Positions 34,922-42,866 of a stretch of 64,000 nt of DNA are shown one piece after another. The DNA is taken from NCBI GenBank assembly GCA_050288105.1, contig JBNKDE010000008.1, forward strand, positions 185,254 to 249,253, given 5' to 3'. A program made the translations under genes and the position numbers. Numbering within the stretch: the stretch's first letter is position 1; each line of letters starts with the position of its first letter. The notes under the pieces are model-generated. The model saw only the letters and a program-made list of their open reading frames with translations, searched no databases and was not told the DNA's origin. Source of the DNA: JACNJF01 sp050288105. Lineage in GTDB: Bacteria; Pseudomonadota; Gammaproteobacteria; GCA-001735895.

Positions 34922-35878
34922 TTAAGGTAAAAGCCTGAGCAGGGCTTTCAACGCGGCATGATCAGAAATTTTAAAATCGATGCCTTCGAAATTAATATAC
35001 TCCAGACGGTAATTGGCTGTGTCGCCGATCAATAAATAATCCAGTTGCTGCTTATGGGTTTTATACAGGTAGGAATAACGAGATTTTTTGGGTATTGATT
35101 GGGTAAGGTCAATCAGATCCCTCTGAATGAAATCTTTACTCTTCCATTTAGGCCGTTTTTGATCTGGCTGTCCTCGGATGATACCGACAACATCAACAAA
35201 TTTATCTGCATGGGGCAAAGCGTTAAAATCACCGATCAGGATGATTCTTCGGGATGGATTTTCTATTTGAAATCGATTAATCCATTTTGCTAGTGCCTCG
35301 GCCTGGTGCCTTCTTTTTAAGGCGACGCGCTGTCCTGTTTTTTTATGGCTTAGCTGGCGCATAGAACGAAGATGCAGGTTTATTATGGTAACGCATTCAG
35401 TCCGGCACACTTCGATTAACAGAGGTGGTCGTGCGAACAGAAAGGCTTCTGTATGCGATATCGTGTTGCTGGCAAATAACTGTTGCTGTTTTGTCACCCG
35501 ATAGCGGGAGTTGACCAGATAGCCCACATCGATACCTGATACATCGTTTCCCTCCTGTAATACCGCCTGATAATTCAATCCATAGGACTTCAGTCGACGC
35601 ACAAGATCTCGCAGGATCCCTATGTTCTCAATTTCCTGGAGTGCCAGTACGTCAGGGCGGGCAAAACCATTAACAATTTTGTCGATGAGATTATTTATTT
35701 TGTTTTCGTAAGCTTTGTGGGTGAGCACCTGAGCCTTATTTCCATCATCTCTGGTATCAAACAGACGGTTGGTGTTTAAGGAGACCAGCGATAAGTGCTG
35801 TTCAGCATAGACCGGCAGAATGCCGACGATCGCCATCAGCAAAAAAATGATTACCGAAGAAGAGGATTTGTTAATCAT
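34922..35878 (-). CDS. Exported endonuclease/exonuclease/phosphatase-family protein
   Basis: The 318-residue product has an N-terminal signal (SSVIIFLLMAIVGILPVYA). The EEP fold motifs are present: SLVSLNTNRLFD, DVLALQEIENIG (metal Glu), VTIINLHLRS, ILIGDFNALPHADKF and IDFKISDHAALKALL (catalytic His). Substrate (nucleic acid, phospholipid or phosphoester) is not readable. It is divergent from the gene at 35940. Confidence 0.85.
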   Translation of the reverse strand: MINKSSSSVIIFLLMAIVGILPVYAEQHLSLVSLNTNRLFDTRDDGNKAQVLTHKAYENKINNLIDKIVNGFARPDVLALQEIENIGILRDLVRRLKSYGLNYQAVLQEGNDVSGIDVGYLVNSRYRVTKQQQLFASNTISHTEAFLFARPPLLIEVCRTECVTIINLHLRSMRQLSHKKTGQRVALKRRHQAEALAKWINRFQIENPSRRIILIGDFNALPHADKFVDVVGIIRGQPDQKRPKWKSKDFIQRDLIDLTQSIPKKSRYSYLYKTHKQQLDYLLIGDTANYRLEYINFEGIDFKISDHAALKALLRLLP

Positions 35879-35939
35879 TGAATATATAAGTAAATGCTAA
35901 TATACTGGTTCGAATTCAGGACATAACTTGGGGATCAAG

Positions 35940-36644
35940 ATGCTAAAACAGCTACAACAAACGGGCTCATCTACCGCGGGGCTACTCACTGCCTCTGCAA
36001 TTTTTATTGCACTTCTGGTTTATACCAACCAGTATGCGTTCAACAATAGTAATCAGGGGAAATTCTCCTCGCTATTCAGTTCCGACGCTAAGCCAGAGAT
36101 AAATACCGCGCAAACCGCTGACACAGATGGTGATACTGGTACAATTCAACCCTCACATCAAGGTATCTTTGAGACACCTACATTAGCAGAAAATAATAGC
36201 CAGCAGACAACCAGTGAAGTCATCCAGCCCATTGTATCTGTCGCCAGCAAGGACAATAGCGCAACTTCGAACGAAGAAGCCTCTATGGGTGAACCCAAGG
36301 TGCCGTCTGTAGCTCAGGCTAGAGCTGTGCCAGCGAGTTATGTGCCACAGCCGTCGCTGGACCAGACCGCTATGTATGTGAATCAGGGTTATTACACGGG
36401 GCTGAATGGCAATCAGTTTTATACCACCGATGCAAGGTCAAACGGGCAGGGGCGTGGTCGAGGATCTATGAACAGCGATGGTGAGTTTAACTTCAGTATG
36501 AAATTTAAATCGCGCGCACGCATGGATGCAGATACCGATATGAATGCCGATAGTAGTATCTATGGAAATGCATACCAGCAGCATTTATATAATCAGAACA
36601 CAGCGGCCTATCCTGTATATGGCTATCACTATTACCGTTATTAG
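35940..36644 (+). CDS. Membrane-anchored low-complexity protein with Tyr-rich C-terminus
   Basis: The 234-residue product begins MLKQLQQTGSS, with ATG at 35940 about 6 bases after GGGGAT. An N-terminal hydrophobic helix (GLLTASAIFIALLVYTNQYAF) acts as an anchor or uncleaved signal. A long Ser/Thr/Gln/Asn-rich linker, a GRGRGS patch and a tail of Tyr, Asn and Gln (NTAAYPVYGYHYYRY) follow. No family is recognised. Composition suggests an extracytoplasmic structural or surface protein. Its stop overlaps the convergent phosphatase gene by 4 bases. Confidence 0.65.
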   Translation: MLKQLQQTGSSTAGLLTASAIFIALLVYTNQYAFNNSNQGKFSSLFSSDAKPEINTAQTADTDGDTGTIQPSHQGIFETPTLAENNSQQTTSEVIQPIVSVASKDNSATSNEEASMGEPKVPSVAQARAVPASYVPQPSLDQTAMYVNQGYYTGLNGNQFYTTDARSNGQGRGRGSMNSDGEFNFSMKFKSRARMDADTDMNADSSIYGNAYQQHLYNQNTAAYPVYGYHYYRY

Positions 36645-37441
36645 ATAATATCCTTCAGGTAGTCGAGCCAGTGTTGATGTAGCTGTTCATCGCTGGCTGC
36701 GATTACGGGGCGCGGGTTAAGTGTGCCGTTGAAAATTTCTTCACCCCCTGTTGAGCAACTGATGCCGCCTGCGGATCTCAGGATCAGGGTTCCTGCGGCG
36801 TAATCCCAAACCTTTTCTCCTCCATGAAGTAACAATTGTATCCTGCCTGCGGCCAGCCAGGCCCACTCCAGTGCGCAACTGCCGATGTTTCGTTGAGACT
36901 TAAATGGCATGGAAGCGACCAGGGTTTTGCGTATTTCTGGATCCAGTCTTTTAAAGTCAATGCTGGCCAGGCATTTGCCAAGTGTTGCGGGTTGAGCAGG
37001 CCGTTGTAGAGGCGAGCCATTGAGGGTGAGCGGGCCTCCTTTGACTGCACTGAAGCATTCTTTTCTTACCGGATCATAAATAATCCCCAGTACCACTTCG
37101 CCTTCTTTTACCAAAGCGAGGGAGACTGAATAAAGCGGCACTGCATGATAGAAATTGTTCGTGCCATCGATGGGGTCCAGGCACCAATAGCTGTCATCCG
37201 ATTGAATAATCCTGAGCTGATCGGCCGGCAGCATCTCTTCTCCAAGCATTTTTACCTCTGGCATGATTTGATTTAATTCTGCAGACAGTTGCATTTGCAT
37301 CTGGGTATCAATTTCTGTGACCAGGCTACCGTCAGATTTAATATCGGCGCTGACATTTCCAGATGCGGGGGTAATTAACCTGTCGGCACAATGGCGGACA
37401 ATATTGATGACCTCTGGAACGCTATTAGTTAGTTGGTTCAT
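36641..37441 (-). CDS. Inositol-monophosphatase-family phosphatase
   Basis: The 266-residue product has the metal-binding motifs MLGEEMLP, YWCLDPIDGTNNFYH and KVWDYAAGTLILRSAGG. The family includes SuhB, CysQ and fructose-bisphosphatase-like enzymes. The sequence is closest in style to SuhB/ImpA, but substrate is uncertain; a CysQ (PAP phosphatase) role is less likely because the usual CysQ spacing was not confirmed. Confidence 0.88.
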   Translation of the reverse strand: MNQLTNSVPEVINIVRHCADRLITPASGNVSADIKSDGSLVTEIDTQMQMQLSAELNQIMPEVKMLGEEMLPADQLRIIQSDDSYWCLDPIDGTNNFYHAVPLYSVSLALVKEGEVVLGIIYDPVRKECFSAVKGGPLTLNGSPLQRPAQPATLGKCLASIDFKRLDPEIRKTLVASMPFKSQRNIGSCALEWAWLAAGRIQLLLHGGEKVWDYAAGTLILRSAGGISCSTGGEEIFNGTLNPRPVIAASDEQLHQHWLDYLKDII

Positions 37442-37540
37442 GTCTTTTGGTCTTTTCCTGGTTCAAATACTTCTGGTGTCTAGATTATATTGCTATAGTA
37501 AAAAATCACCTTACCATCATTGAGTAATTTAGCATTACAT

Positions 37541-38890
37541 ATGAACGCCGTTGTGTCCTATTCCAGCCAATATTTTGTCACCCGGCACAGTGCCAATTTA
37601 ATGGAAGAGCTGCAAAGACGTGTTTCTTCTACTGCATCAACCTCCCTGATCTATGGCGTCCAGGGCATAGGTAAAACGCGTTTGATCCAGCAGTTTACAT
37701 CAACCCGACTTTTTGACAGCAAGGTGACTTTCTGCTCGATGACTTTGACGGGGTATCAACTCAATAACCATGATCTGGTTCATGATTTTAAAAACTTTCA
37801 GGTCTTTCTGCAGGAACTGAGCTCAAACGGTGGTATCTGTATTGTCGATCAACTGGAACAGGCTCCGGAATTTATCATCCTGCAACTACTGCAATTCTGT
37901 TCAAATGTTGCAGAGGCATCTAGTGTATCCCTGATATTGTTATGTAGATCGAGTGCGTTAACGACTGTTTACACCCTCTCAGGACAATTAAACTTCAAGA
38001 TTCCCAGTGTTGAGATGAAACCGCTCTCGATGCGGGAGAGTATGCAGTACCTGTCGGCCCAGCTCTGCCCTGATCAGGACCTGCTTCCCGTACTAAATCG
38101 AGACTTAAAGCGCCAGCTTAAAATTGCAGCCGGTGTCCCGGGGTTACTGGATCAGATCATTCAGCAGAATGCAGGGAGAATGCTTTGCCGAAAATCGGCA
38201 TCAAAACTTCGGCGATTCGGGATGTTGGGTGTCTTCATGTTACTGGCGACTGTCCTGGTGGGGGGCTTCAAGCTAAATCAACTTAGTTTTAATCGCAGCG
38301 AAATTGCGTCTGTTGAAGAATCACCGGTTAAGGCGGAGCCCGATATTCAACTTAATCAAGACAGCACTCTGGATACGTCTGAAGATGAACAGCCTGATGA
38401 AACGAGTGCGAGCATTACTAGCGACCCTGACAGTAAATTAATAGATCCAGATCCCGTTCCACAAATCAATAGCCCCATTTTACAGAAGGATGTAGTAGCT
38501 GATTTGAATAAGGCGCAGGAGACTGTAGAGGTTGCTGGAGAAGACAATTTGTTCCAGCAGCGTCTATCTGCGACTCGTTCCTGGCTGGAAAACTCGTCTG
38601 ATAAAACTTCAACAATACAAATAATGAGTCTGAGCCAGGTCAACAAAGCGTTACAACCGCTAGAGAGTTTCATAGACAACCTGGCCGCGAAAGGATTAGA
38701 TCCGCAAAAGACCTATATTTATCAGCTGGATAAACCCACCAATCCTATCTATGTCGTGTTATATGGAAGTTTTGCCTCAAGGGCAGAGGCCAGGAAAAAA
38801 ATTGACTCCTTACCTCCCTCGCTTAAGGCAAACTCTCCCATAATTCGAACTGTTGTTGGGATTAAAAATGAGATAAATCGAAAACTTTAG
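37541..38890 (+). CDS. AAA ATPase with membrane helix and C-terminal SPOR domain (DamX-like)
   Basis: The 449-residue product has an N-terminal P-loop domain with SLIYGVQGIGKTRLIQQF (Walker A) and GGICIVDQLEQAP (Walker B-like). A transmembrane helix (GMLGVFMLLATVLVGGFKL, about 227-245) is followed by an acidic periplasmic linker. The C-terminal SPOR domain (about 375-449: YIYQLDKPTNPIYVVLYGSF, then SRAEARKKIDSLP) binds denuded peptidoglycan at the septum. This is the DamX architecture of gammaproteobacteria. ATG 37541 was chosen; a TTG at 37520 is possible, and neither has a strong ribosome-binding site. Confidence 0.85.
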   Translation: MNAVVSYSSQYFVTRHSANLMEELQRRVSSTASTSLIYGVQGIGKTRLIQQFTSTRLFDSKVTFCSMTLTGYQLNNHDLVHDFKNFQVFLQELSSNGGICIVDQLEQAPEFIILQLLQFCSNVAEASSVSLILLCRSSALTTVYTLSGQLNFKIPSVEMKPLSMRESMQYLSAQLCPDQDLLPVLNRDLKRQLKIAAGVPGLLDQIIQQNAGRMLCRKSASKLRRFGMLGVFMLLATVLVGGFKLNQLSFNRSEIASVEESPVKAEPDIQLNQDSTLDTSEDEQPDETSASITSDPDSKLIDPDPVPQINSPILQKDVVADLNKAQETVEVAGEDNLFQQRLSATRSWLENSSDKTSTIQIMSLSQVNKALQPLESFIDNLAAKGLDPQKTYIYQLDKPTNPIYVVLYGSFASRAEARKKIDSLPPSLKANSPIIRTVVGIKNEINRKL

Positions 38891-38948
38891 GGCCCTGTTT
38901 GAGTGATTAACTTCCTTCCTTAAAAATGAAGCCTGGATCGAGTAATGA

Positions 38949-38962
38949 TTGATGTGCATCAA
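38949..38962 (+). promoter_or_regulatory. Perfect FNR/Anr-type site upstream of the sulfur-globule-like gene
   Basis: TTGATGTGCATCAA fits the TTGAT-N4-ATCAA consensus at every defined position. Its centre is 90-100 bases from the ATG at 39052. A TTATAT at 39005-39010 would act as -10 box with the site near -61. Confidence 0.7.
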
Positions 38963-39051
38963 TAACTACCAATTAAAGTGACGAAGTGGTTTATTAGTGT
39001 TTCATTATATAGCATAATCACCAAACCACTTAACTATTGAAGGGGACTAGA

Positions 39052-39492
39052 ATGTTTAACTATATAAAAGCTTTATTTGTCGGACTCATGCTGATGTTTA
39101 CCTATTCAGCCAATGCTGATTTTTTCAGTAGCAACGATTGCCCACCCTGGGCATACGATTGTAATGACTGGCCAGAATGGACTCCCATGTACTGGATGGA
39201 AGAGATGAGTAACGAATTCGACGATAACAACGATTACTACTATGGCGGAATGCCTTATGGTGCTCCAATGCCATATGGTGGACCAGCGCCATATTATGGT
39301 GCTCCAATGCCTTACGGCGGTCCAGCCCCTTATGGTGCCCCAGCTCCTTATGGTGCCCCAATGCCTCCACAGGGTGCACCTATGCCATATGGTCGTCCAA
39401 TGCCTTATGGTATGCCTCCACAGGGCGCTCCATTTGGTGGTCCAGTGCCTCCTTACGGCGGACCTGCTCCACAAAACGCACCTGCCAACTAA
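39052..39492 (+). CDS. Secreted Pro/Gly/Tyr-rich repeat protein, sulfur-globule-protein-like
   Basis: The 146-residue product has a signal peptide at 1-23 (cleavage SANA/DFF). A short acidic, Trp-rich region with CPPWAYDCNDWPEWTPMYWM is followed by DDNNDYYY. A long array of tetra- to octapeptides such as APMPYGG, PAPYGA and PPQGAPM runs to the end. Export plus a repetitive Gly/Pro/Tyr composition is the character of sulfur globule envelope proteins, and a sulfide oxidoreductase lies in this window. The identity is inferred from composition, not from a confirmed family match. ATG 39052 follows AAGGGGA; TTG 39037 is a weaker alternative. Confidence 0.7.
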   Translation: MFNYIKALFVGLMLMFTYSANADFFSSNDCPPWAYDCNDWPEWTPMYWMEEMSNEFDDNNDYYYGGMPYGAPMPYGGPAPYYGAPMPYGGPAPYGAPAPYGAPMPPQGAPMPYGRPMPYGMPPQGAPFGGPVPPYGGPAPQNAPAN

Positions 39493-39523
39493 AAAAGGCA
39501 AATGCTATCGATGGTTTACCCTG

Positions 39524-39952
39524 CTAGCACTGCTCCCAGGGTAGGCCATCAAATCTCCATCCTGCAATAGAACTACGGTGATGAGAATCATCCAGTTCAC
39601 CCTCGAATCCTGTATCAATATTGAAAACACGGTTAAAGCCGGCATCAATAAGAACCTGACCCGCTTCGGCAGAACGCTTCCCGCTCCTGCAGATTAATAC
39701 GACCGGTGCACATTGATGATCTTCTGTGCAGATTACGCCCCCCAGGATCAATTTACGTATATCTCTCACAAAGTGAGGGTTAATTTCCCAGTCGGGTTCT
39801 TCTATCCAGGGAATATTGACCGATCCAACCGGGTGACCAATAAATAGATACTCCATCTCAGATCGCACGTCTACAAATATCATATTCGGTTCTTCGGCCA
39901 ACATTTCTGCAGCCTGTGTGGGAGAAATATGGACTAATTCTGGTTTACTCAT
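39524..39952 (-). CDS. Rhodanese-like sulfurtransferase domain protein
   Basis: The 142-residue single rhodanese domain has PNMIFVDVRSEMEYLFIGH, then SVNIPWIE, active-site loop VLICRSGKRSAEAG with the catalytic Cys, and GFNRVFNIDTGFEGEL. There is no signal peptide, so it is cytoplasmic. It may carry sulfane sulfur. It is convergent with the sulfur-globule-like gene, which fits a sulfur theme but does not prove a joint role. Confidence 0.9.
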   Translation of the reverse strand: MSKPELVHISPTQAAEMLAEEPNMIFVDVRSEMEYLFIGHPVGSVNIPWIEEPDWEINPHFVRDIRKLILGGVICTEDHQCAPVVLICRSGKRSAEAGQVLIDAGFNRVFNIDTGFEGELDDSHHRSSIAGWRFDGLPWEQC

Positions 39953-40037
39953 GGTGCTCGTCTCCTGTTTTTTATTTTATAACTTAAATTAATTTTGAGT
40001 GATACGAACAAAATATTACAAGTTTATAAATACCGGC

Positions 40038-40568
40038 TTACTGGCAGGAAGATGATGAGTAAAACCAGTTCCAGTCGCATCCAGTAAACTGTTGCAAAGA
40101 CAGGATGAAATGTTCGGAAGGAATAGCTTCTTTGGGAAAAATAGCGCTAACCTCAATGAAGGTATCAGCATAGGCCGCACTCTTTCGCCAGTTGATGTCT
40201 TTTATTAGACCAGAATTTCCACACTGTTCGCAGCGCCAATGGCTGTCGGGTGTTGAGGCGAGCAAGGTTTGTGGGGCCGATATTGGGTGTTTGCATTCAG
40301 GGAAACGCAGGGTTTCAATCGATTTGCCGCCCATTCCAGTTAAGGTATCAAACAGGTGCAGGTGGATTCCACTCTCGCTACCACCGCTGGAAAGGGCAGG
40401 TGAACAGCCCAGGTAAGTGATGTGTTCCATCAATCTGGGGCCTGCTATTAAAGTCCCGGCACTATCAGAGATAGTGGCACATTGAAGCTGTTGTAGAAAG
40501 TCCGTGAGGGTTTTTCTATCCATACTCCGGTGAGAGCCTAAGGGGTACAGATAGAGTGAATAGCCCAT
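40038..40568 (-). CDS. Protein of unknown function with a zinc-ribbon-like Cys motif
   Basis: The 176-residue soluble product starts MGYSLYLYPLG. A FPECKHPIS segment and then WRCEQCGNSGLI supply three Cys and a His that could form a zinc ribbon in the middle of the protein. No family is recognised. The gene is directly downstream of the epimerase gene, with a one-base gap, so the two are co-transcribed. Confidence 0.65.
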   Translation of the reverse strand: MGYSLYLYPLGSHRSMDRKTLTDFLQQLQCATISDSAGTLIAGPRLMEHITYLGCSPALSSGGSESGIHLHLFDTLTGMGGKSIETLRFPECKHPISAPQTLLASTPDSHWRCEQCGNSGLIKDINWRKSAAYADTFIEVSAIFPKEAIPSEHFILSLQQFTGCDWNWFYSSSSCQ

Positions 40569-40569
40569 G

Positions 40570-41502
40570 TTAAACGTCGCTGCGATGCTGGCTCTCGATT
40601 AACAGTTCCAGACCCCGTTTCAGGCTGGTTTCAGCAACAACGCCCAACGCGTCATTCATTTTTTTAGTAATTGCCAGCGAATGCTGTATATCACCCTCGC
40701 GCGGATGATCATGGCTAATCTCTGGCTGGTTGCCAGTAATTTCTGATAATACAGCAATTAGGTCTAACAACGATGTACTGACTCCTGTGGCAATATTGCA
40801 GGCCCCTTGTGTGTCAGTTTGCAGGGCTGCAACATTTGCTCTGGCGACATCACCAACATAAATAAAATCCCTGGTCTGTTCACCATCTCCGTAGATGGTT
40901 AAGGGCAGACCCGCTGAGATTCGATCTACGAATAAGGCAATGACACCAGCATAGGGTGACTTCGGGTCCTGGCGAGGGCCAAATACATTGAAAAAACGTT
41001 GGCCGAGGGAAGCGGTTTGATACAGCGTCTGATAAAGCTGGGCGTATTGTTCATTTACCTGTTTTTCCAGTCCGTAAGGTGAGAGCTGGGTTTTTGAGGC
41101 ATTTTCTGGTAGCGGGATTTCACTGGGTTCTCCATACACGGCAGCGGAAGAGGCATAAACCAGCTTTTTAACCTGATGGTTTTTAACCGCATCAAGCACG
41201 TTCAGAAAACCGATAATATTCTGTTGCGCTGAAAATTCAGGATCTTCTAGCGAAGCAACTACTGAGACCTGCGCTGCGAGATGGAGGCAGTGAGACACAT
41301 CCTGCATGCATTCATTGACTAATGCTTTATCACGGATATCACCTTCAATAAATTCAAGCAGGTCGTGCGAAGAGGGCAGATTGTGTCGAAACCCTGATGT
41401 CAGGTTATCCAGAACCTTAACGGCAATGCCCTGAGAAATTAACAGGTCTGCGGTGTGTGATCCGATAAATCCAGCTCCGCCAGTGATAAGTACTTTCTTC
41501 AT
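40570..41502 (-). CDS. NAD-dependent sugar-nucleotide epimerase/dehydratase
   Basis: The 310-residue extended SDR protein has GGAGFIGSHTADLL (NAD site), LHLAAQVSVVASLEDP, VYASSAAVYGEP, SPYGLEKQVNEQY (YxxxK catalytic pair), FFNVFGPRQDPKSPYAGVI and YGDGEQTRDFIYVGD. It is in the UDP-glucose/UDP-GlcNAc 4-epimerase group and probably supplies sugars for surface polysaccharide. The exact substrate is not determined. The promoter should lie in 41503-41600, shared in the opposite direction with the tRNA promoter. Confidence 0.9.
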   Translation of the reverse strand: MKKVLITGGAGFIGSHTADLLISQGIAVKVLDNLTSGFRHNLPSSHDLLEFIEGDIRDKALVNECMQDVSHCLHLAAQVSVVASLEDPEFSAQQNIIGFLNVLDAVKNHQVKKLVYASSAAVYGEPSEIPLPENASKTQLSPYGLEKQVNEQYAQLYQTLYQTASLGQRFFNVFGPRQDPKSPYAGVIALFVDRISAGLPLTIYGDGEQTRDFIYVGDVARANVAALQTDTQGACNIATGVSTSLLDLIAVLSEITGNQPEISHDHPREGDIQHSLAITKKMNDALGVVAETSLKRGLELLIESQHRSDV

Positions 41503-41603
41503 TTACAGCTCCAAAGTTTAGGTCAGCATGATAGCAGTGATTGAGAAGAATTTTGTGGCCCAATTAATAAATTTGAAAACTGAAAAAACAAGCGGATTTT
41601 TGC

Positions 41604-41632
41604 TTGACAGTTGCTGATCTCGCCATTAAAGT
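41604..41632 (+). promoter_or_regulatory. Promoter of the tRNA-Ala/tRNA-Glu unit
   Basis: A perfect TTGACA at 41604-41609, a 17-base spacer and TAAAGT at 41627-41632, then a GCGCTC discriminator typical of stringently controlled stable RNA promoters. The tRNA begins 15 bases further on. Confidence 0.8.
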
Positions 41633-41646
41633 ACGCGCTCTCTCGA

Positions 41647-41722
41647 GGGGCCATAGCTCAGCTGGGAGAGCGCAACACTGGCAGTGTTGAGGTCGGCGGT
41701 TCGATCCCGCCTGGCTCCACCA
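41647..41722 (+). tRNA. tRNA-Ala (anticodon GGC)
   Basis: Acceptor GGGGCCA pairs with TGGCTCC with one G-T pair, discriminator A, CCA encoded. The anticodon arm CAACACTGGCAGTGTTG presents GGC, reading GCC and GCU alanine codons. It is 76 bases long. Confidence 0.97.
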
Positions 41723-41747
41723 AACAAGCTTTGGCTTGAGAATCAGT

Positions 41748-41824
41748 GTCCCCATCGTCTAGTCGGCCTAGGACACCGCCCTTTCACGGCGGTAACAGGG
41801 GTTCGAATCCCCTTGGGGACGCCA
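41748..41824 (+). tRNA. tRNA-Glu (anticodon TTC)
   Basis: Acceptor GTCCCCA pairs with TGGGGAC, discriminator G, CCA encoded. The anticodon arm CCGCCCTTTCACGGCGG presents TTC. It is 77 bases long and lies 25 bases after tRNA-Ala in the same transcript. Confidence 0.97.
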
Positions 41825-41833
41825 CTTATAAAG

Positions 41834-41863
41834 AAAAAGAGACTATCCAGTCTCTTTTTTTTT
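41834..41863 (+). terminator. Intrinsic terminator of the tRNA-Ala/Glu unit
   Basis: AAAAAGAGACT, loop ATCC, AGTCTCTTTTT and further T to 41863. Confidence 0.93.
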
Positions 41864-41993
41864 GTCTGCAATTTGTCACTAATCTGTTTAACCGAAATAT
41901 GTTAATGTCTGATGATGCGCGTTTTGTATACGCCGTTAGAGCATGTACAATCTTCTGTTTTTACCTTAATTAATTCCAGGCCTTAGCGAAAGC

Positions 41994-42866
41994 ATGTTTT
42001 CAGGAAGTATGAATAAGTATATCGGTGATCGACGAGTCATATTTTCTACGACTCTGTTACTGATGGCTTTTGCGGGTTATCAGATGTCTCTGGTCGTGTG
42101 GAAATTGATTCCGCAGCCAGTGATTAACAATCTCGCAAGCATGGCACTGCCAACGATCACACAAAATAATGAAAAGGGTTTAACCGCTCGCCAGAAGGTG
42201 AGCGACATCACCAGTAAAAACCTGTACGGTAAAGCTCAGAAACAGGTAGCCCCGAATGTTGTGGTTGAAGATGCGCCAAAAAGCTCACTCAACTACAAAA
42301 TTCGCGGAATTTATTATTCCGAAGATGCCTCTTTAGCTTCTATTATTCTGCAAAAAAATAGTAATACGACCCAGTACTATCGTTTGGGTGATGAAATCGA
42401 TAATCAAATATTTATACATCAAATCCGGCCGGATCATGTGATAATTTCCCGCTTAGGGAAACTTGAGAAGCTGGTACTCGAAAAACCCGAACTGGATATG
42501 AATCAGACCGCGGCCGCAGACAGGGCTGCATTAGAACAATTGCCTGGCAACGCTTCCAGTCAGGTTTTGCAGAGTTATCGGCGCAGGTATTCCAATAATC
42601 CGATGGCACTGGCGCGGCGCTTTCAGGCGATACCTGTGCAGGAAAACGGCGAGAATGTAGGTTACAAACTGAAAGCCTTACGCGGTGAGCAATTGCTACA
42701 GAAACTCAATTTACAGGAAGATGACGTTTTCGTTGAGATCAATGGAATTGGTCTGAATAAACCATTTCAGGCTTTAGATGCGCTGAAATCTCTAACAACC
42801 GCTGACAATGTTTCACTTACTGTAATACGAAACGGTAACAGAGAGACACTGGATTTTAATTTATAA
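41994..42866 (+). CDS. gspC: Type II secretion protein GspC
   Basis: The 290-residue inner-membrane protein has a short cytoplasmic start, a TM helix (FSTTLLLMAFAGYQMSLVVW), then the periplasmic homology region (YKIRGIYYSEDASLASIILQ, YRLGDEI) that contacts the secretin. A C-terminal PDZ domain (QEDDVFVEINGIGLNKPFQA) is present. ATG 41994 or 42009 may be used; neither has an ideal ribosome-binding site. It is the first gene of the gsp operon, and its stop overlaps gspD by one base. Confidence 0.94.
   Translation: MFSGSMNKYIGDRRVIFSTTLLLMAFAGYQMSLVVWKLIPQPVINNLASMALPTITQNNEKGLTARQKVSDITSKNLYGKAQKQVAPNVVVEDAPKSSLNYKIRGIYYSEDASLASIILQKNSNTTQYYRLGDEIDNQIFIHQIRPDHVIISRLGKLEKLVLEKPELDMNQTAAADRAALEQLPGNASSQVLQSYRRRYSNNPMALARRFQAIPVQENGENVGYKLKALRGEQLLQKLNLQEDDVFVEINGIGLNKPFQALDALKSLTTADNVSLTVIRNGNRETLDFNL

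Noticed and set aside
39242..39480. Repeat array at 39.2-39.5 kb as CRISPR or minisatellite
   Set aside because: The repeats are degenerate codon repeats of PYG-type peptides in one reading frame, without spacers.
39106..39501. Minus-strand frame rich in Trp, His and Arg opposite the Pro/Tyr repeat gene
   Set aside because: Its repeats are the mirror of the PYG-codon repeats on the plus strand. It has no ribosome-binding site.
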